Notes: generated from the letters alone by a model not told the origin. A stretch of 64,000 nucleotides of DNA from an uncultured SAR324 cluster bacterium (GCA_905182865.1 CAJJCY010000004.1:310001-374000); one strand, 5' to 3'. Shown: positions 1 to 8,593, counted from the stretch's first letter. Program-made: numbers and translations.

Positions 1-616
1 CTCTCCGATACTCCAATTTGGTTCGAGCTTTTTATTCCAGCATATAAATAGGCAAAAGTTTTAACTGGTTTAGGTTAACAGAACCATCGTTATCACGAAG
101 GTATTTTACATTGCTAGGTGAGGGAATGGACTTACGAGGTTGCTCAGCCTGCAAGCATCCTTTCTGGTAAAATGGCGTAAACACTTTGTAATGTAGTCCC
201 ATCATCTTTTTTGATCGTCCATGGCTCCCAAAGTAACGACCCATTGCAGCTTTCTACATTTAGACTTTTTTTTAGATGATCTTTGATCTTTTTGCATCAC
301 GATCAATACGCCACGGTTCATAGCATCTATTCCAATAAATCGCATTTATATCAAAGCGAGTTAAAATTTCATCAAGAATATCAATAGGATTACCGTGATA
401 AACGGATAAATTTCCGCCTAAAGAGTTGTTGAGTGATTTAAGAGAATGATGCAACCACCAACGGCTTGCACTGCCCATAGTATAATCACCTGCATTCCCA
501 TCATCAAGGATGAAGAGTGGCAGGACTTTTCCATGCCTTGCTGCTTTATAAAGTGCAGGATTATCTGACAAGCGCAAGTCCTGTCTAAACCAGTGAATAG
601 CAATATTTTCTGTCAT
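1..616 (-). pseudogene. DNA photolyase/cryptochrome, N-terminal part, frameshifted and cut by window edge
   Basis: The N-terminal photolyase domain is clear: it starts [20 protein letters not shown], the typical IHWFRxDLRxxDNPAL start, and then has SRWWLHHSL and NRCYEPWR. After about residue 112 the frame is lost. The homologous text resumes in a second frame (NGSLLWEPW), then a third (HYKVFTPFYQKGC), and shifts again near position 32, so at least three indels separate the pieces. The FAD-binding C-terminal half lies beyond the left edge. The start codon overlaps the stop of the upstream SDR gene by four bases (ATGA), so the two were probably co-translated. As read it cannot make a working light-driven repair enzyme. 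Either the gene is dead or the contig carries sequencing indels. Confidence 0.8.
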
Positions 617-1320
617 GGCTTAACTTCTGTGCCATCCCACGCGAAACATTTACCGCTTTGCTCAGATGTTAAGTTTGTTAAAACTTGCAATAGTTTTTGG
701 ACTGAATACTCGGGTGTAAATAGCTTACCATCGGGCACGTTACCCTGAAAGGGCATAGATAAATTACTATCTACCGTTCCAGGATGAAGTCCAACGATAA
801 TTGTTTTTTTATTACTTCTGCCAATTTCAATTGCTGCATTTTCCTGAGAATCAGAACCATGAACTGCATTTTCACTAATAGAGTCAGCAAATTCATTTCT
901 AATAGTTCCAGCAGCTGAAAGTGCTGCAAAAATAGATTGGCTATCTCTATTCAGTTTGGGAAGGAAATGTTTAGCGATTAAAGAAGGAAGAATGGTGTTG
1001 GCCTCAAATAAGAGATGAAATTTTTCTGCAGATAATTCTTTCAGTGATTTTTCAGGCAACAGTGCACCATCATGCAAAATACCCGTGGCAACAATAACCA
1101 TATCAAGTTTCGCATCTTTCGAAGCAATCAATGCAGATTCTTCAATTGATGTTTCATCCCGATAATTAATCTGGTGGTATGTCACATTCGGCAGCATTAT
1201 TTCTGGCTGTTGTTGGGAAAAAGCATGGATAGTTGCATTAGGGTATGAAACAGATAACTGTAGTGTAAATGAGCTGCCAATTGCTCCTGAGGCACCGACA
1301 ATCACAATGTTGTTAATCAT
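613..1320 (-). CDS. Short-chain dehydrogenase/reductase with scrambled active-site segment
   Basis: 235 residues of C-factor-like SDR. The N-terminal Rossmann glycine motif GASGAIG is at residues 9-15 and the C-terminal family block [20 protein letters not shown] is intact. Between them the segment that should carry the catalytic YxxxK (normally a W-Y-S-Y-R-A-S-K type stretch) reads [20 protein letters not shown], with no Tyr/Lys pair. The correct frame returns at NAAIEIG. This looks like two compensating indels rather than a substitution, so the product is probably inactive if the sequence is right. It lies directly upstream of the photolyase relic with a 4-base overlap. The substrate of such SDRs is not predictable. 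Confidence 0.75.
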   Translation of the reverse strand: MINNIVIVGASGAIGSSFTLQLSVSYPNATIHAFSQQQPEIMLPNVTYHQINYRDETSIEESALIASKDAKLDMVIVATGILHDGALLPEKSLKELSAEKFHLLFEANTILPSLIAKHFLPKLNRDSQSIFAALSAAGTIRNEFADSISENAVHGSDSQENAAIEIGRSNKKTIIVGLHPGTVDSNLSMPFQGNVPDGKLFTPEYSVQKLLQVLTNLTSEQSGKCFAWDGTEVKP

Positions 1321-1417
1321 ACTAAAACTCTCTCAAAATTTTATTTTTCTAAATCAAAATCATAGTAATAGTCTCTTCCACTATGCCTTAAATGAGTCAT
1401 CTACCACATAAACTAAT

Positions 1418-1690
1418 GATAGTCTCCAGAGAGTACAGACTCTTAAATGAACACCTGTCTTTGAATAGTTAAGTTAGTATTTGCCATAATTGCCTTGCAC
1501 TTATGATAAATAGGTTAAAACCTAATTTCTACCCCGTGTATGTTTTTGGGATGATATATAATAGAGATTGATGCCCGTTTTGAGCCCCACCCCCCCTCAT
1601 TGCTTAAGGCAGAACATCAATCTGGTCAGGTTTGAAATGAATAATATTCTTATGTTGGAAGTAAAAACCAATACGTGTGATTTTGGTCTA
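1418..1690. repeat. Intergenic dispersed repeats: terminase relic plus copy A of a repeat also near 6.4 kb
   Basis: The gap 1321-1759 has no gene. About 1418-1481 is a degraded second copy of the 5' end of the terminase small-subunit gene found at 4621-4685; both share the words CTCCAGAG and TGTCTTTGA on the plus strand. About 1531-1650 matches 6430-6555: CCCCGTGTA, GGGATGATATATA, a CCCCACCCCCC run and CTGGTCAGGTTTGA occur in the same order and spacing. These are remnants of mobile or phage DNA, not functional elements that I can name. Confidence 0.6.
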
Positions 1691-1759
1691 CAGGCTGAAA
1701 TTTGATAGGAACTTTAATATAACCAAAACCAACCAATATGTGGGAAAAACTTAATGTAT

Positions 1760-2426
1760 CTAGAATAATTCTTTTAGCCCTTTAAAATCGATATCTGAGA
1801 ATTCATTTAACTTTAGCTGAGCCATAGAAAAATCTTGATTCAAACTAAGATTGCCAGGAATCGCAATCCCTTTTATACCTGCAGAGAGAACTGAATTTAG
1901 ACTTGAAGTAGTATCTTCAAAAGCAACTGATTCTAATTCTTGGACATTAAGCTCCTCAAGACAAATTTTATAAACTTGAGGATCTGGCTTTTGCTTATTA
2001 ACAGTACCACTATGAGCGATAAAATTGAAATTTGATATTTTTATTGATTTTAGTCCTAAAAGTATATTTTCAATAGTCTGTAAAGAAGTAGTTGAAGCTA
2101 TACCTAGTAATATGTTATTTGCTAGAAGTTCTTCGCACAATTGTTCAAATCCTGGTCTAATTAAAGATCTAGATTTGAGAATTTTTTGTTGAAATATTTT
2201 AGTTTTGTCATAATGGATTTTTTGTAAAATATTTTCAAAATCATAAATCATAATATTGCTGTAATGTAATACTTCCTGAAATTTTAAGGTATCCTATGTA
2301 TTCTTTTTCATTCCAAATCTCATCAATTTGATTTATTTTCATGGATTCATTAAAAGAATCTAATTGTAGTCTGGATGTTTCGGAAAAGCTTCCTATTGAT
2401 CCAAAAAATACTGCTTTCAGTGTCAT
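1760..2426 (-). pseudogene. HAD-superfamily (CbbY-like) hydrolase split by a frameshift
   Basis: Two overlapping minus-strand frames make one HAD protein. The N-terminal piece (2241-2426) has KAVFFGSIGSFSETSRLQ and the C-terminal piece (1760-2251) has RPGFEQLCEELLANNILLGIAS, then KPDPQVYKICLEEL and VAFEDTTSS, which are HAD motifs II-IV with the motif III Lys and motif IV acidic pair. They join at about 2241-2270 with a single indel. Motif I reads GSIGS instead of DxDGT, so the nucleophile Asp appears to be Gly. Some marine HAD proteins do carry a GSIGT variant, so this may be ancestral rather than decay. Function unknown; a sugar-phosphatase-type ancestor is likely. Confidence 0.7.
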
Positions 2427-2550
2427 TTTTAAATTTTATTAGATTTGTTAGTGATTTTAGATACTATCTTTGCGTGTGGGATACGTATTTTGTTTTAATT
2501 GTAATGGATTGTAGTACCAACTCTTTAATACTGATATTGCAGTATTAATA

Positions 2551-2597
2551 TGGTGGTGGGGGAAGGATTTGAAACTTCTACCTTCGGGTTATAAGTT
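2551..2597 (-). pseudogene. 3' fragment of tRNA-fMet (candidate att remnant)
   Basis: This stretch repeats, with a few mismatches, the 3' 47 bases of the intact tRNA-fMet at 7732-7807: CCA end, acceptor 3' strand, T arm, and anticodon stem as far as the CAT region. Homology stops abruptly after that. The same orientation and the position on the 3' side of the intact tRNA are what integration into a tRNA 3' end leaves behind. Confidence 0.75.
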
Positions 2598-2683
2598 CTA
2601 TGTTCCCCCCTATCACTGGTTAATATTTTCTTATATTAACCGTTACTATCTATATAATAACAGCGCTTTATGGAATAATCAAT

Positions 2684-2737
2684 TGTTATTCAGTTATACT
2701 AATTTATAGCCAATTATACGGCTTATAGACACCTATA
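2684..2737. repeat. 54-bp inverted repeat, left arm
   Basis: The reverse complement of this segment matches 6332-6385 at 49 of 54 positions by direct comparison (shared core ATAAGCCGTAT, ending in GTATAACTGAATAACA). The two arms enclose the pseudogene and metalloprotease segment. No transposase is visible between them. Confidence 0.8.
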
Positions 2738-2757
2738 TCGACACCTAATTATTGTAC

Positions 2758-3497
2758 TCAGTTGGAGCCATTAAGTTCTTCAATCTTTGCCTCAAGATTA
2801 TTGATAAATTGATCAATTAACTTTGAATTATCTCCACGAACCACAATATTTACACCAAATTTTCCACTTTTAACAAAGGGATATGATCCAACAGATAATT
2901 TAGGGTATTCTGAAGATAATTTTTCTAATAGAGCAGCGATTTCGCCTTCAGCAAGAAAAAGTTTGAGAGTTTTACTAAGAGTTGGTGTGCCACTTTTTAA
3001 AGATTTTAGAATACTTGAGACCATTGCTTGAAAAACTTTTGGAACACCTGCCATGACATGGACGTTTTCAATCGAAAATCCTGGTGCAACCGATACTGAA
3101 TTTTTGATTAACTTAGCCCCCTTTGGTATACGAGCCATTCGTAACCTAGCAGAATTTAATTTTTTGCCTAGTCCTCTGTAATAATCCTCTAGTTTATTTC
3201 TTGCATCTTCATTTATATCTATCGGAAGATTGAAAGCTTCAGCCATACATTCTGATGTAATATCATCATGAGTTGGACCAATACCGTTAACTAGTAAATA
3301 CAAAATCAAAAGAAGCTGATAGGGTTCTAACTGCTGAAATGATTGCTGGTTTATAATCTCTTACAATTCGAACCTCTTTTAGATCAATACCAACCTTTGA
3401 AAGTTCGATGGCAAGAAAGTGCATATTCGATTCACGAGTTCTCCCAGATAAGATTTCATCACCGATAACAAGACATGGATGCAGTTGGGTTTTTCAT
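2758..3497 (-). pseudogene. Molybdopterin-binding (MoaB/Mog/CinA N-terminal-like) protein, frameshifted
   Basis: The intact C-terminal frame (2758-3309) contains the family signature GIGPTHDDIT, then MARIPKGAKLIKN and a PGFSIENVHVMAGVP block, typical of the MoCF-biosynthesis fold fused or related to CinA. The N-terminal part is found in another frame at about 3310-3480: LVIGDEILSGRTRESN and LKEVRIVRDYKPAI, ending in FVFTS just before the GIGPTHDD motif. A further shift separates this from an ATG at 3497. So two indels break a gene of about 245 codons. It may have been a nicotinamide-nucleotide amidase relative or a molybdopterin-binding protein; the C-terminal CinA deamidase domain is absent. 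Confidence 0.75.
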
Positions 3498-3527
3498 TTT
3501 TTAATAAACTAAGAATTTGACCATGTA

Positions 3528-3580
3528 TCTATTTGATTTACAAATAACTCTATCTAAATTATCAGGTGGGAAAGTGGTAA
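3528..3580. repeat. Direct repeat 1 flanking the propeller fragment
   Basis: This segment (TCTATTTGATTTAC, CTCTATCTAAA, CAGGTGGG) reappears in the same orientation at 4090-4147 with a few substitutions. The two copies bracket the truncated repeat-protein fragment at 3644-3943. Confidence 0.65.
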
Positions 3581-3643
3581 GTATAGAATAATCTTTAAAA
3601 TAGCTCTACAGAACTATGTTTTTAATGAATAATAGGTCTGAGT

Positions 3644-3943
3644 GTGAATCATTGCTATTTCGTATGCCCCCCTTTATCTGGAGTAATAGATGGAGTGACT
3701 TACGAAAACAATATCTTCATGACGGTGGGTGCTAATGGAACCACTCTTTCGTCACCTGATGGAATCACATGGACTTCCAGGATTTCTGGATCATCGAACA
3801 TTCTCCGGGATGTTACCTACGGAAATAGTACCTTCGTGGTAGTGGGACATTCAGGAACCATCCTCACTTCTTCAGATGGAACCACATGGACTTCAAGGAC
3901 TTCTGGAACATCAAACACTCTCTATGGAGTCACCTCCCGATGA
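3644..3943 (+). CDS. Fragment of a secreted beta-propeller/BNR-like repeat protein
   Basis: 99 residues from a GTG start. It is nearly all repeat: units of about 37 residues with GVTYENNIFMTVGANGTTL, SSPDGITWTSR, YGNSTFVVVGHSGTILTSSD and GTTWTSR. The SxDGxTW pattern is the Asp-box-like motif of propeller repeat proteins. There is no signal peptide and only about two and a half repeats, whereas full propellers need six to eight blades, so this is probably a piece of a longer gene left behind by rearrangement. It is bracketed by direct repeats at 3528 and 4090. No function can be assigned. Confidence 0.5.
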   Translation: MNHCYFVCPPLSGVIDGVTYENNIFMTVGANGTTLSSPDGITWTSRISGSSNILRDVTYGNSTFVVVGHSGTILTSSDGTTWTSRTSGTSNTLYGVTSR

Positions 3944-4089
3944 AGCTCATTCACCCTGTCCTCTCGGTAAAGCTCTTACCCTGTTGCCTTGCAATACTGA
4001 AAGGATTTTCCGAAGTGGTAAACCTTAGAGTGTAGGTGCTCCATAGAACGTCCTTTCCGTTAACCTTTGCAAACAATCTTCAGTCTCAA

Positions 4090-4147
4090 TCTATTTGATT
4101 TACGACTAATTCTATCTAAAATATCTGGTGGGTAATGACTGGTAATA
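4090..4147. repeat. Direct repeat 2 flanking the propeller fragment
   Basis: Second copy of the segment at 3528-3580, same orientation, a few mismatches. Confidence 0.65.
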
Positions 4148-4241
4148 GTAGGTGGGGGATATTAATACGCTAAGCTGTACCATTTGATGTTTACTGACAT
4201 CTATAGAAATATAGTATTATTTTACTTAGGGGTTATTGTCT

Positions 4242-4683
4242 TCATTTAGTCAACTCAGGGCCTGATATGCTTCTCCTACTTCTGAAAGCACCTACCAATA
4301 ACTGAGCGCCATCCTCTCCTACAAGACTCACAAGTTGAGCATTGAGTTCTTCAATAGATTTATCTTTAACTATTTCATGTCTATCAACTGGCCTGAACCC
4401 AGCTCTATCCAAAAGATCACGAGTTGCGCCTAATCGTACACTCTCACTCTCAGCATTCTCTGCAAGGTCAGACAGTATATTCAATGCTCTAGGTGCTATT
4501 TCAGCAAAGTTACGGTGTAACTCCTCACTTATTTCATCTGCACACTCTCTGCGGAGCTTACAAGCCTGATTACGCAATGTATGAGTGTCTTTGTATCCAG
4601 CCTTCTTTGCTGCTTCTAAGTGATCTCCAGAGCGTACATACTCTTCAACGAATACTTGTCTTTGATTAGTTAAGATTAGTCAT
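4242..4683 (-). pseudogene. Phage terminase small-subunit-like protein, frameshifted near its start
   Basis: From an ATG at 4683 the sequence reads MTNL and then, after a one-base shift, TNQRQVFVEEYVRSGDHLEA AKKAGYKD and so on into the open frame 4242-4577 (RLGATRDLLDRAGFRPVDRH, KSIEELNAQL). The N-terminal helix-turn-helix with an LTxxQxxFVxEY opening and the A-x-x-A-G-Y motif match the DNA-recognition domain of terminase small subunits. The intact frame alone would start inside the HTH. No large terminase, portal or capsid gene is nearby, so this is a stranded phage remnant. A degraded copy of its 5' end lies at 1418-1481. Confidence 0.6.
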
Positions 4684-4769
4684 TTAGGTGTTTTAAATTA
4701 AATATTAAACTATGCTTGTCAGAATTATATTTACTTTATTATAACACTTTTTAGTAATGCTTAAAAGAC

Positions 4770-4826
4770 TATAAGTATCTGTTATCCTATGTTAACAACG
4801 TATTTCATCCCCGTGTAGGTTGGTGG
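4770..4826. repeat. Dispersed repeat copy B
   Basis: Nearly identical over 57 bases to 6392-6448; both contain CTATAAGTATCTGTTATCCT, ATGTTAACAA and CATCCCCGTGTAGGTTG. It lies in the gap 4684-5071 upstream of the metalloprotease gene, where I see no other gene. Confidence 0.75.
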
Positions 4827-5071
4827 CTTGTATTATTTTCTGTGGATTCTGGGTCTGCATTCAGACAACTTTGATCTGGAACAATTATAGATTTGCCTGC
4901 ATAATAATCACAATTTAAATTCAGAATTCAATCAATATTGGGTAACTAACAATCAATTTAAATTCAGAAAGACTCTTTCTACACCTTACTTTGACCTATG
5001 AAAACCAAATTCTATTAGATAAGTTTTCATTTAAAATTAAATTCCTCTCAAAATTTATTAAATAAAAAAAT

Positions 5072-6271
5072 ATGAAGTTCTATGTATTTATTCTAATCGT
5101 TGTCATGTTTTCCTGGTCTTGTTCGTCGAATGATGAAGAAGCTAGCAACTCAAATGCGGCTTCTGTATGTTCAGAGACTTCATCAGATGCAGAAGTCTAT
5201 GAAATTTTTCAACTCGGCACCACAAACTGTAATTTATTCTGCGAGGATAAATCCTTATCAGAGTGCCAGACTGCTTGGGAAAACGGTGAAAAAAATCTGA
5301 ACTACCAGTACGTAGCAAAGTCCTGGACTCCATTGAACACGGTTCACAATAAAAGTGAGGTGTATTTATACAATTTCACTCCGGTTGATTATGAAAATGT
5401 TTCTATCTCTGACAATAATGGGGTATTTAAATCCAGTATTCAGATTAAGGCTTGGAACAGAATCAAGTATCAGCATGTTGTGTCAGGAGATAATGTGACG
5501 GTCACCATACCGAGCAGTAATAACCCGATCATGTTGAAATTTGCCAACGTAAAAACAAAATGGAAGTGGGCGCCCCATAACTTTGATCCTGATAGGACTC
5601 ATGCTAACTGGTGGACGAATTGGACAGGATCGGCTTTAAGGGCGAATTATATCATGAATTACAATATGGCCAACTTCATCAGTACTGATACATTCAAAAA
5701 TGTTATTGTCAACGACAATATTACCTACAGTGGTGCAACGACAACCTGGTATGACAGTTCATGGGGTACCTATGACAATAACAGTGTAATTGTCTCAAGA
5801 ATGAGGGATATTGGTGCGCTGTTTAGGATCGGTGTGGTTAATGGAGGGCAACCCAGTGGACTTGGGGGAGGTGATGTGCATGGTGTGGCCCCTCATGTAC
5901 TTTATGACCATATGCGTTCAAAATTCTGGAGTAACAATGGCTGGAATGGAGCAGATATATGGTTTCATGAGTTTTCTCATTGCTTAGGATTTAGTCACAG
6001 TTCAAACATGACTTATGCTCAGGCAACACCACCCTATGATTCTGACATTCCTGGAAAAGTACAAACTGCTATGGTAAATGCATACAAAGAGGACAACACG
6101 GACCCATTGTTCCCTCCTGGTGATGGACAGGAGGGAATTGATTGTGGTGCTGAACTTGCGGGGGAGAATTGTCCTTCATCCAGGAGTTTGTATACACCCA
6201 AGAGGAAGTTGAATTTCGCAGACGATCAAATATTTGATTTCAGTGAATCTACAAAATATCCCAAAGATTAG
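5072..6271 (+). CDS. Metzincin-type zinc metalloprotease lipoprotein
   Basis: 399 residues. The N-terminus is a lipoprotein signal: a hydrophobic stretch ending in SWSC at residues 14-17, followed by a Ser/Asn/Glu-rich linker, so the protein should be anchored in a membrane on the outside of the cytoplasm. The zinc site is HEFSHCLGFSH near residue 300, matching HExxHxxGxxH of metzincin peptidases. The upstream half is Trp/Asn-rich with no recognised domain, and there are several cysteines. It is probably an extracytoplasmic peptidase; the substrate is unknown. It sits alone between dispersed repeats inside the putative island, and it is one of the few intact genes there. Confidence 0.8.
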   Translation: MKFYVFILIVVMFSWSCSSNDEEASNSNAASVCSETSSDAEVYEIFQLGTTNCNLFCEDKSLSECQTAWENGEKNLNYQYVAKSWTPLNTVHNKSEVYLYNFTPVDYENVSISDNNGVFKSSIQIKAWNRIKYQHVVSGDNVTVTIPSSNNPIMLKFANVKTKWKWAPHNFDPDRTHANWWTNWTGSALRANYIMNYNMANFISTDTFKNVIVNDNITYSGATTTWYDSSWGTYDNNSVIVSRMRDIGALFRIGVVNGGQPSGLGGGDVHGVAPHVLYDHMRSKFWSNNGWNGADIWFHEFSHCLGFSHSSNMTYAQATPPYDSDIPGKVQTAMVNAYKEDNTDPLFPPGDGQEGIDCGAELAGENCPSSRSLYTPKRKLNFADDQIFDFSESTKYPKD

Positions 6272-6331
6272 ATCGGTTAACGTTTTAGACCAATTTTTCA
6301 CTCTAGAAATTAAATAAGAATTAGATGTCAA

Positions 6332-6385
6332 TATAGGTTTCCATAAGCCGTATCATTGCCTATAAATTGGTATAACTGAATAACA
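6332..6385. repeat. 54-bp inverted repeat, right arm
   Basis: Inverted partner of 2684-2737 (49 of 54 matches). It directly abuts dispersed repeat copy C. Confidence 0.8.
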
Positions 6386-6391
6386 AGATCC

Positions 6392-6560
6392 CTATAAGTA
6401 TCTGTTATCCTATGTTAACAAGGTATTTCATCCCCGTGTAGGTTGATGGGATGATATATACAGTAAGCTTGGTGCCTGTTTTGTTACCCCACCCCCCTTA
6501 ATCGATTATATTAGACAGAGTCTCAAGTCTGGTCAGGTTTGAGATGAATAGTAATGCTGT
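6392..6560. repeat. Dispersed repeat copy C (longest copy)
   Basis: Its first 57 bases match copy B (4770-4826) and its later part (6430-6555) matches copy A (1531-1650), so it appears to be the most complete element, about 170 bases. No open reading frame covers it. The following stretch, 6561-6977, has only short open frames that I do not recognise. Confidence 0.7.
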
Positions 6561-6977
6561 CTTTGCACATTCATCATGACATCAGCCAAATGATGCTTAA
6601 AACCCCTCTAAGGTGATATAGTCACTTTAGTCTGAAATGGCACTCTTATTAGTCATTCATGTGCAATAGAGGTTGATTTAACTACGCTTACGCTACGTAT
6701 CACGGAAGATTCGGCAAAACAATTGGTGAATAGCTAACTTAGTACTGAGATTAATAAGATTAGTGCTGCTTGGAGATGGGAATGTATTTGATGTTTCGCC
6801 TGCACATTCCGAGATGTTAATACTAACGATGGAATACTTACTTGGGAGAAAGTTGACTAAATATAAAAAAGTAGGAAGGGATGTGTCTGTTTGGATGCAT
6901 AGATATAAACCTATCGTATACCAGGCCAGTAGCATATCTTTTTTGAACCTTGGCTTTAAATGACTGTAGTGCCGCTC

Positions 6978-7577
6978 TCAGACAAATACTGACATGCCTT
7001 TCAAACTACGAAACTGGTTGCGAAGTTCTTCTGAAATGTTATTTTCCTCAATACAGATCAGCCGCAATCCACTCGCATTCTTTGCCCATTCAAGTATTTC
7101 CTTACCTCCTTGATCGCCAATCGAACACCCAACCAAGCCAAGCTCTGTCAAAGTAACAATGAAGTAGACTGCTAAAGTCATAGCACCTTGATCACCAATG
7201 GTATTGTAGCTTAGGCTAAATGAGCCAAGTCTCGCTAACTCAGAAGATGGCGTCTTATCCAGAGCATTTGCAATGATCTTCACATCACTAGCTGTAATTC
7301 TGGCATTCCTCAAATGTAAATTTAAGATAGAAGAACTAACCACACTACTAGCGAAATTATCAGCTGCTGCCATGGTCACATCAGAACCGATGGCTCGAAG
7401 AGCGTTCTGCAGGCTTTCCTCAAGAGTTAGTAAGTTAGATTGTGATAATTTACTGGCCATTGTTTTTCCCGTTGCTGTCATCAACGTAAGAGAAAACGCC
7501 CCTACCAATACACCAAATTCACGACGAGTGAACTTTGGATAGTATCGCTTTATTTCTCGATCTTGACTCATAGTCAT
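6978..7577 (-). CDS. Leucine-rich-repeat (RNase-inhibitor-like) protein with Tat-type signal
   Basis: 199 residues. The N-terminus has a twin-arginine motif FTRREFGVLVG followed by a hydrophobic stretch and an A-rich cleavage-like region, suggesting export as a folded protein. The body has RI-type leucine-rich repeats: ILNLHLRNARITASDVKIIA, LGSFSLSYNTIGDQGAMTLA and LTELGLVGCSIGDQGGKEIL, each with the LxLxxNxIGDxG pattern. Such repeats mediate protein binding; no enzymatic domain is present. An alternative start at the second Met (7571) is plausible. It is next to tRNA-fMet at the island boundary. The partner is unknown. Confidence 0.6.
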   Translation of the reverse strand: MTMSQDREIKRYYPKFTRREFGVLVGAFSLTLMTATGKTMASKLSQSNLLTLEESLQNALRAIGSDVTMAAADNFASSVVSSSILNLHLRNARITASDVKIIANALDKTPSSELARLGSFSLSYNTIGDQGAMTLAVYFIVTLTELGLVGCSIGDQGGKEILEWAKNASGLRLICIEENNISEELRNQFRSLKGMSVFV

Positions 7578-7731
7578 ACCAGCTTCAATATTAAATGTAA
7601 CATTGATAAAAATTAGAAAGGGATGTATAAAAAAGTGTGTTTATAGTGTTGGAAGTACTGTTGGAAGTAAAATATATAAAATAATTGAATTACTTACAAA
7701 GGCTGAATCTTCTGATATTACACCATAAATA

Positions 7732-7807
<76 letters not shown>

Positions 7808-7841
7808 ATATAGAAGAATAAAAAAATTAATCTAAAAATTG

Positions 7842-7915
7842 AGCGAGAGACCGGGTTCGAACCGGCGACCCTCAGCTTGGAAGGCTGATGCTCTACCAAC
7901 TGAGCTACTCTCGCC
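7842..7915 (-). tRNA. tRNA-Gly (TCC)
   Basis: Cloverleaf with acceptor GCGAGAG/CTCTCGC, D arm GCTC/GAGC, anticodon loop CTTCCAA (anticodon TCC) and T arm GCCGG-TTCGAAC-CCGGT. The CCA is not encoded. It is 34 bases upstream of tRNA-fMet on the same strand, so the two are probably co-transcribed. Confidence 0.93.
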
Positions 7916-8056
7916 TCATCTTATTAATCATTCTAGATGCTAAACCCGCATTCTGTCAATACATTTATTTTCGCAACCGTTTATTTTGTTATAAACATAA
8001 TGGGGTTGTCAGGTTGAGGAAAAATCATAAAAATGGAATTGTGCGCCAGAAGCCCT

Positions 8057-8593
8057 CTAAGCTTTGTTTTTAGTCTTACGACTGATTGGTCCACCATGAA
8101 CATGTTCAAGGGGCGGCAAAGGGTCTCCTGAAGGGCTTACCGGACGTTCCCCATAATTTCCCAGAGTACGAATGCGGTCATATAGAATAATTGCACCAGT
8201 TGTGGCTACATTAAGACTGAAACTGGTGGGGATTTTTATGACATGCCGGCAGCGTTGTAATATTTCGGGACTTAAATTTCCCATTTCGGGGCCCAAAATG
8301 TATGCGGCATTTGGTGGATGCCGAAAAACTGGCAATTCTACTGCATCTTCAAAGAACTCAATACCTACCAAAACACAGCCTCCTGGAAGTTTTAAATCTT
8401 CAGCAGAACTGAAATCATACCAGGGAATGTTCCGTGGTGCTGCCGAAGTATCCGATTTTGCCTTAGTGACTGAATATTCTGCATTGACAGTAAACAGAAA
8501 GCTCGCTCCAAAGGCATGTGCAGTGCGAAACAGGTTCCCTGCATTCATTGGTTTGCTCGACTGTTCAATTCCTACACCGAAATATCCTCGCAT
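8057..8593 (-). CDS. SpoU/TrmH-family RNA 2'-O-methyltransferase
   Basis: 178 residues from ATG at 8593; a GTG at 8602 is possible, but GGAGAG is spaced better for the ATG. The SPOUT knot motifs are present: motif 1 NAGNLFRTA with the catalytic Arg, motif 2 LGPEMGNLS, and motif 3 SLNVATTGAIILYDR, which bind S-adenosylmethionine. These enzymes methylate a ribose 2'-OH in tRNA or rRNA. The short form without an N-terminal RNA-binding extension resembles single-domain TrmH-type proteins. The exact target cannot be told from sequence. It directly follows the aldehyde dehydrogenase gene, whose stop lies a few bases upstream, so the two are probably co-transcribed. Confidence 0.85.
   Translation of the reverse strand: MRGYFGVGIEQSSKPMNAGNLFRTAHAFGASFLFTVNAEYSVTKAKSDTSAAPRNIPWYDFSSAEDLKLPGGCVLVGIEFFEDAVELPVFRHPPNAAYILGPEMGNLSPEILQRCRHVIKIPTSFSLNVATTGAIILYDRIRTLGNYGERPVSPSGDPLPPLEHVHGGPISRKTKNKA

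Noticed and set aside
6693-6963. Overlapping short open frames on both strands near 6.7-6.9 kb
   Set aside because: Antiparallel frames of 66-80 codons with no family resemblance; the region looks non-coding.
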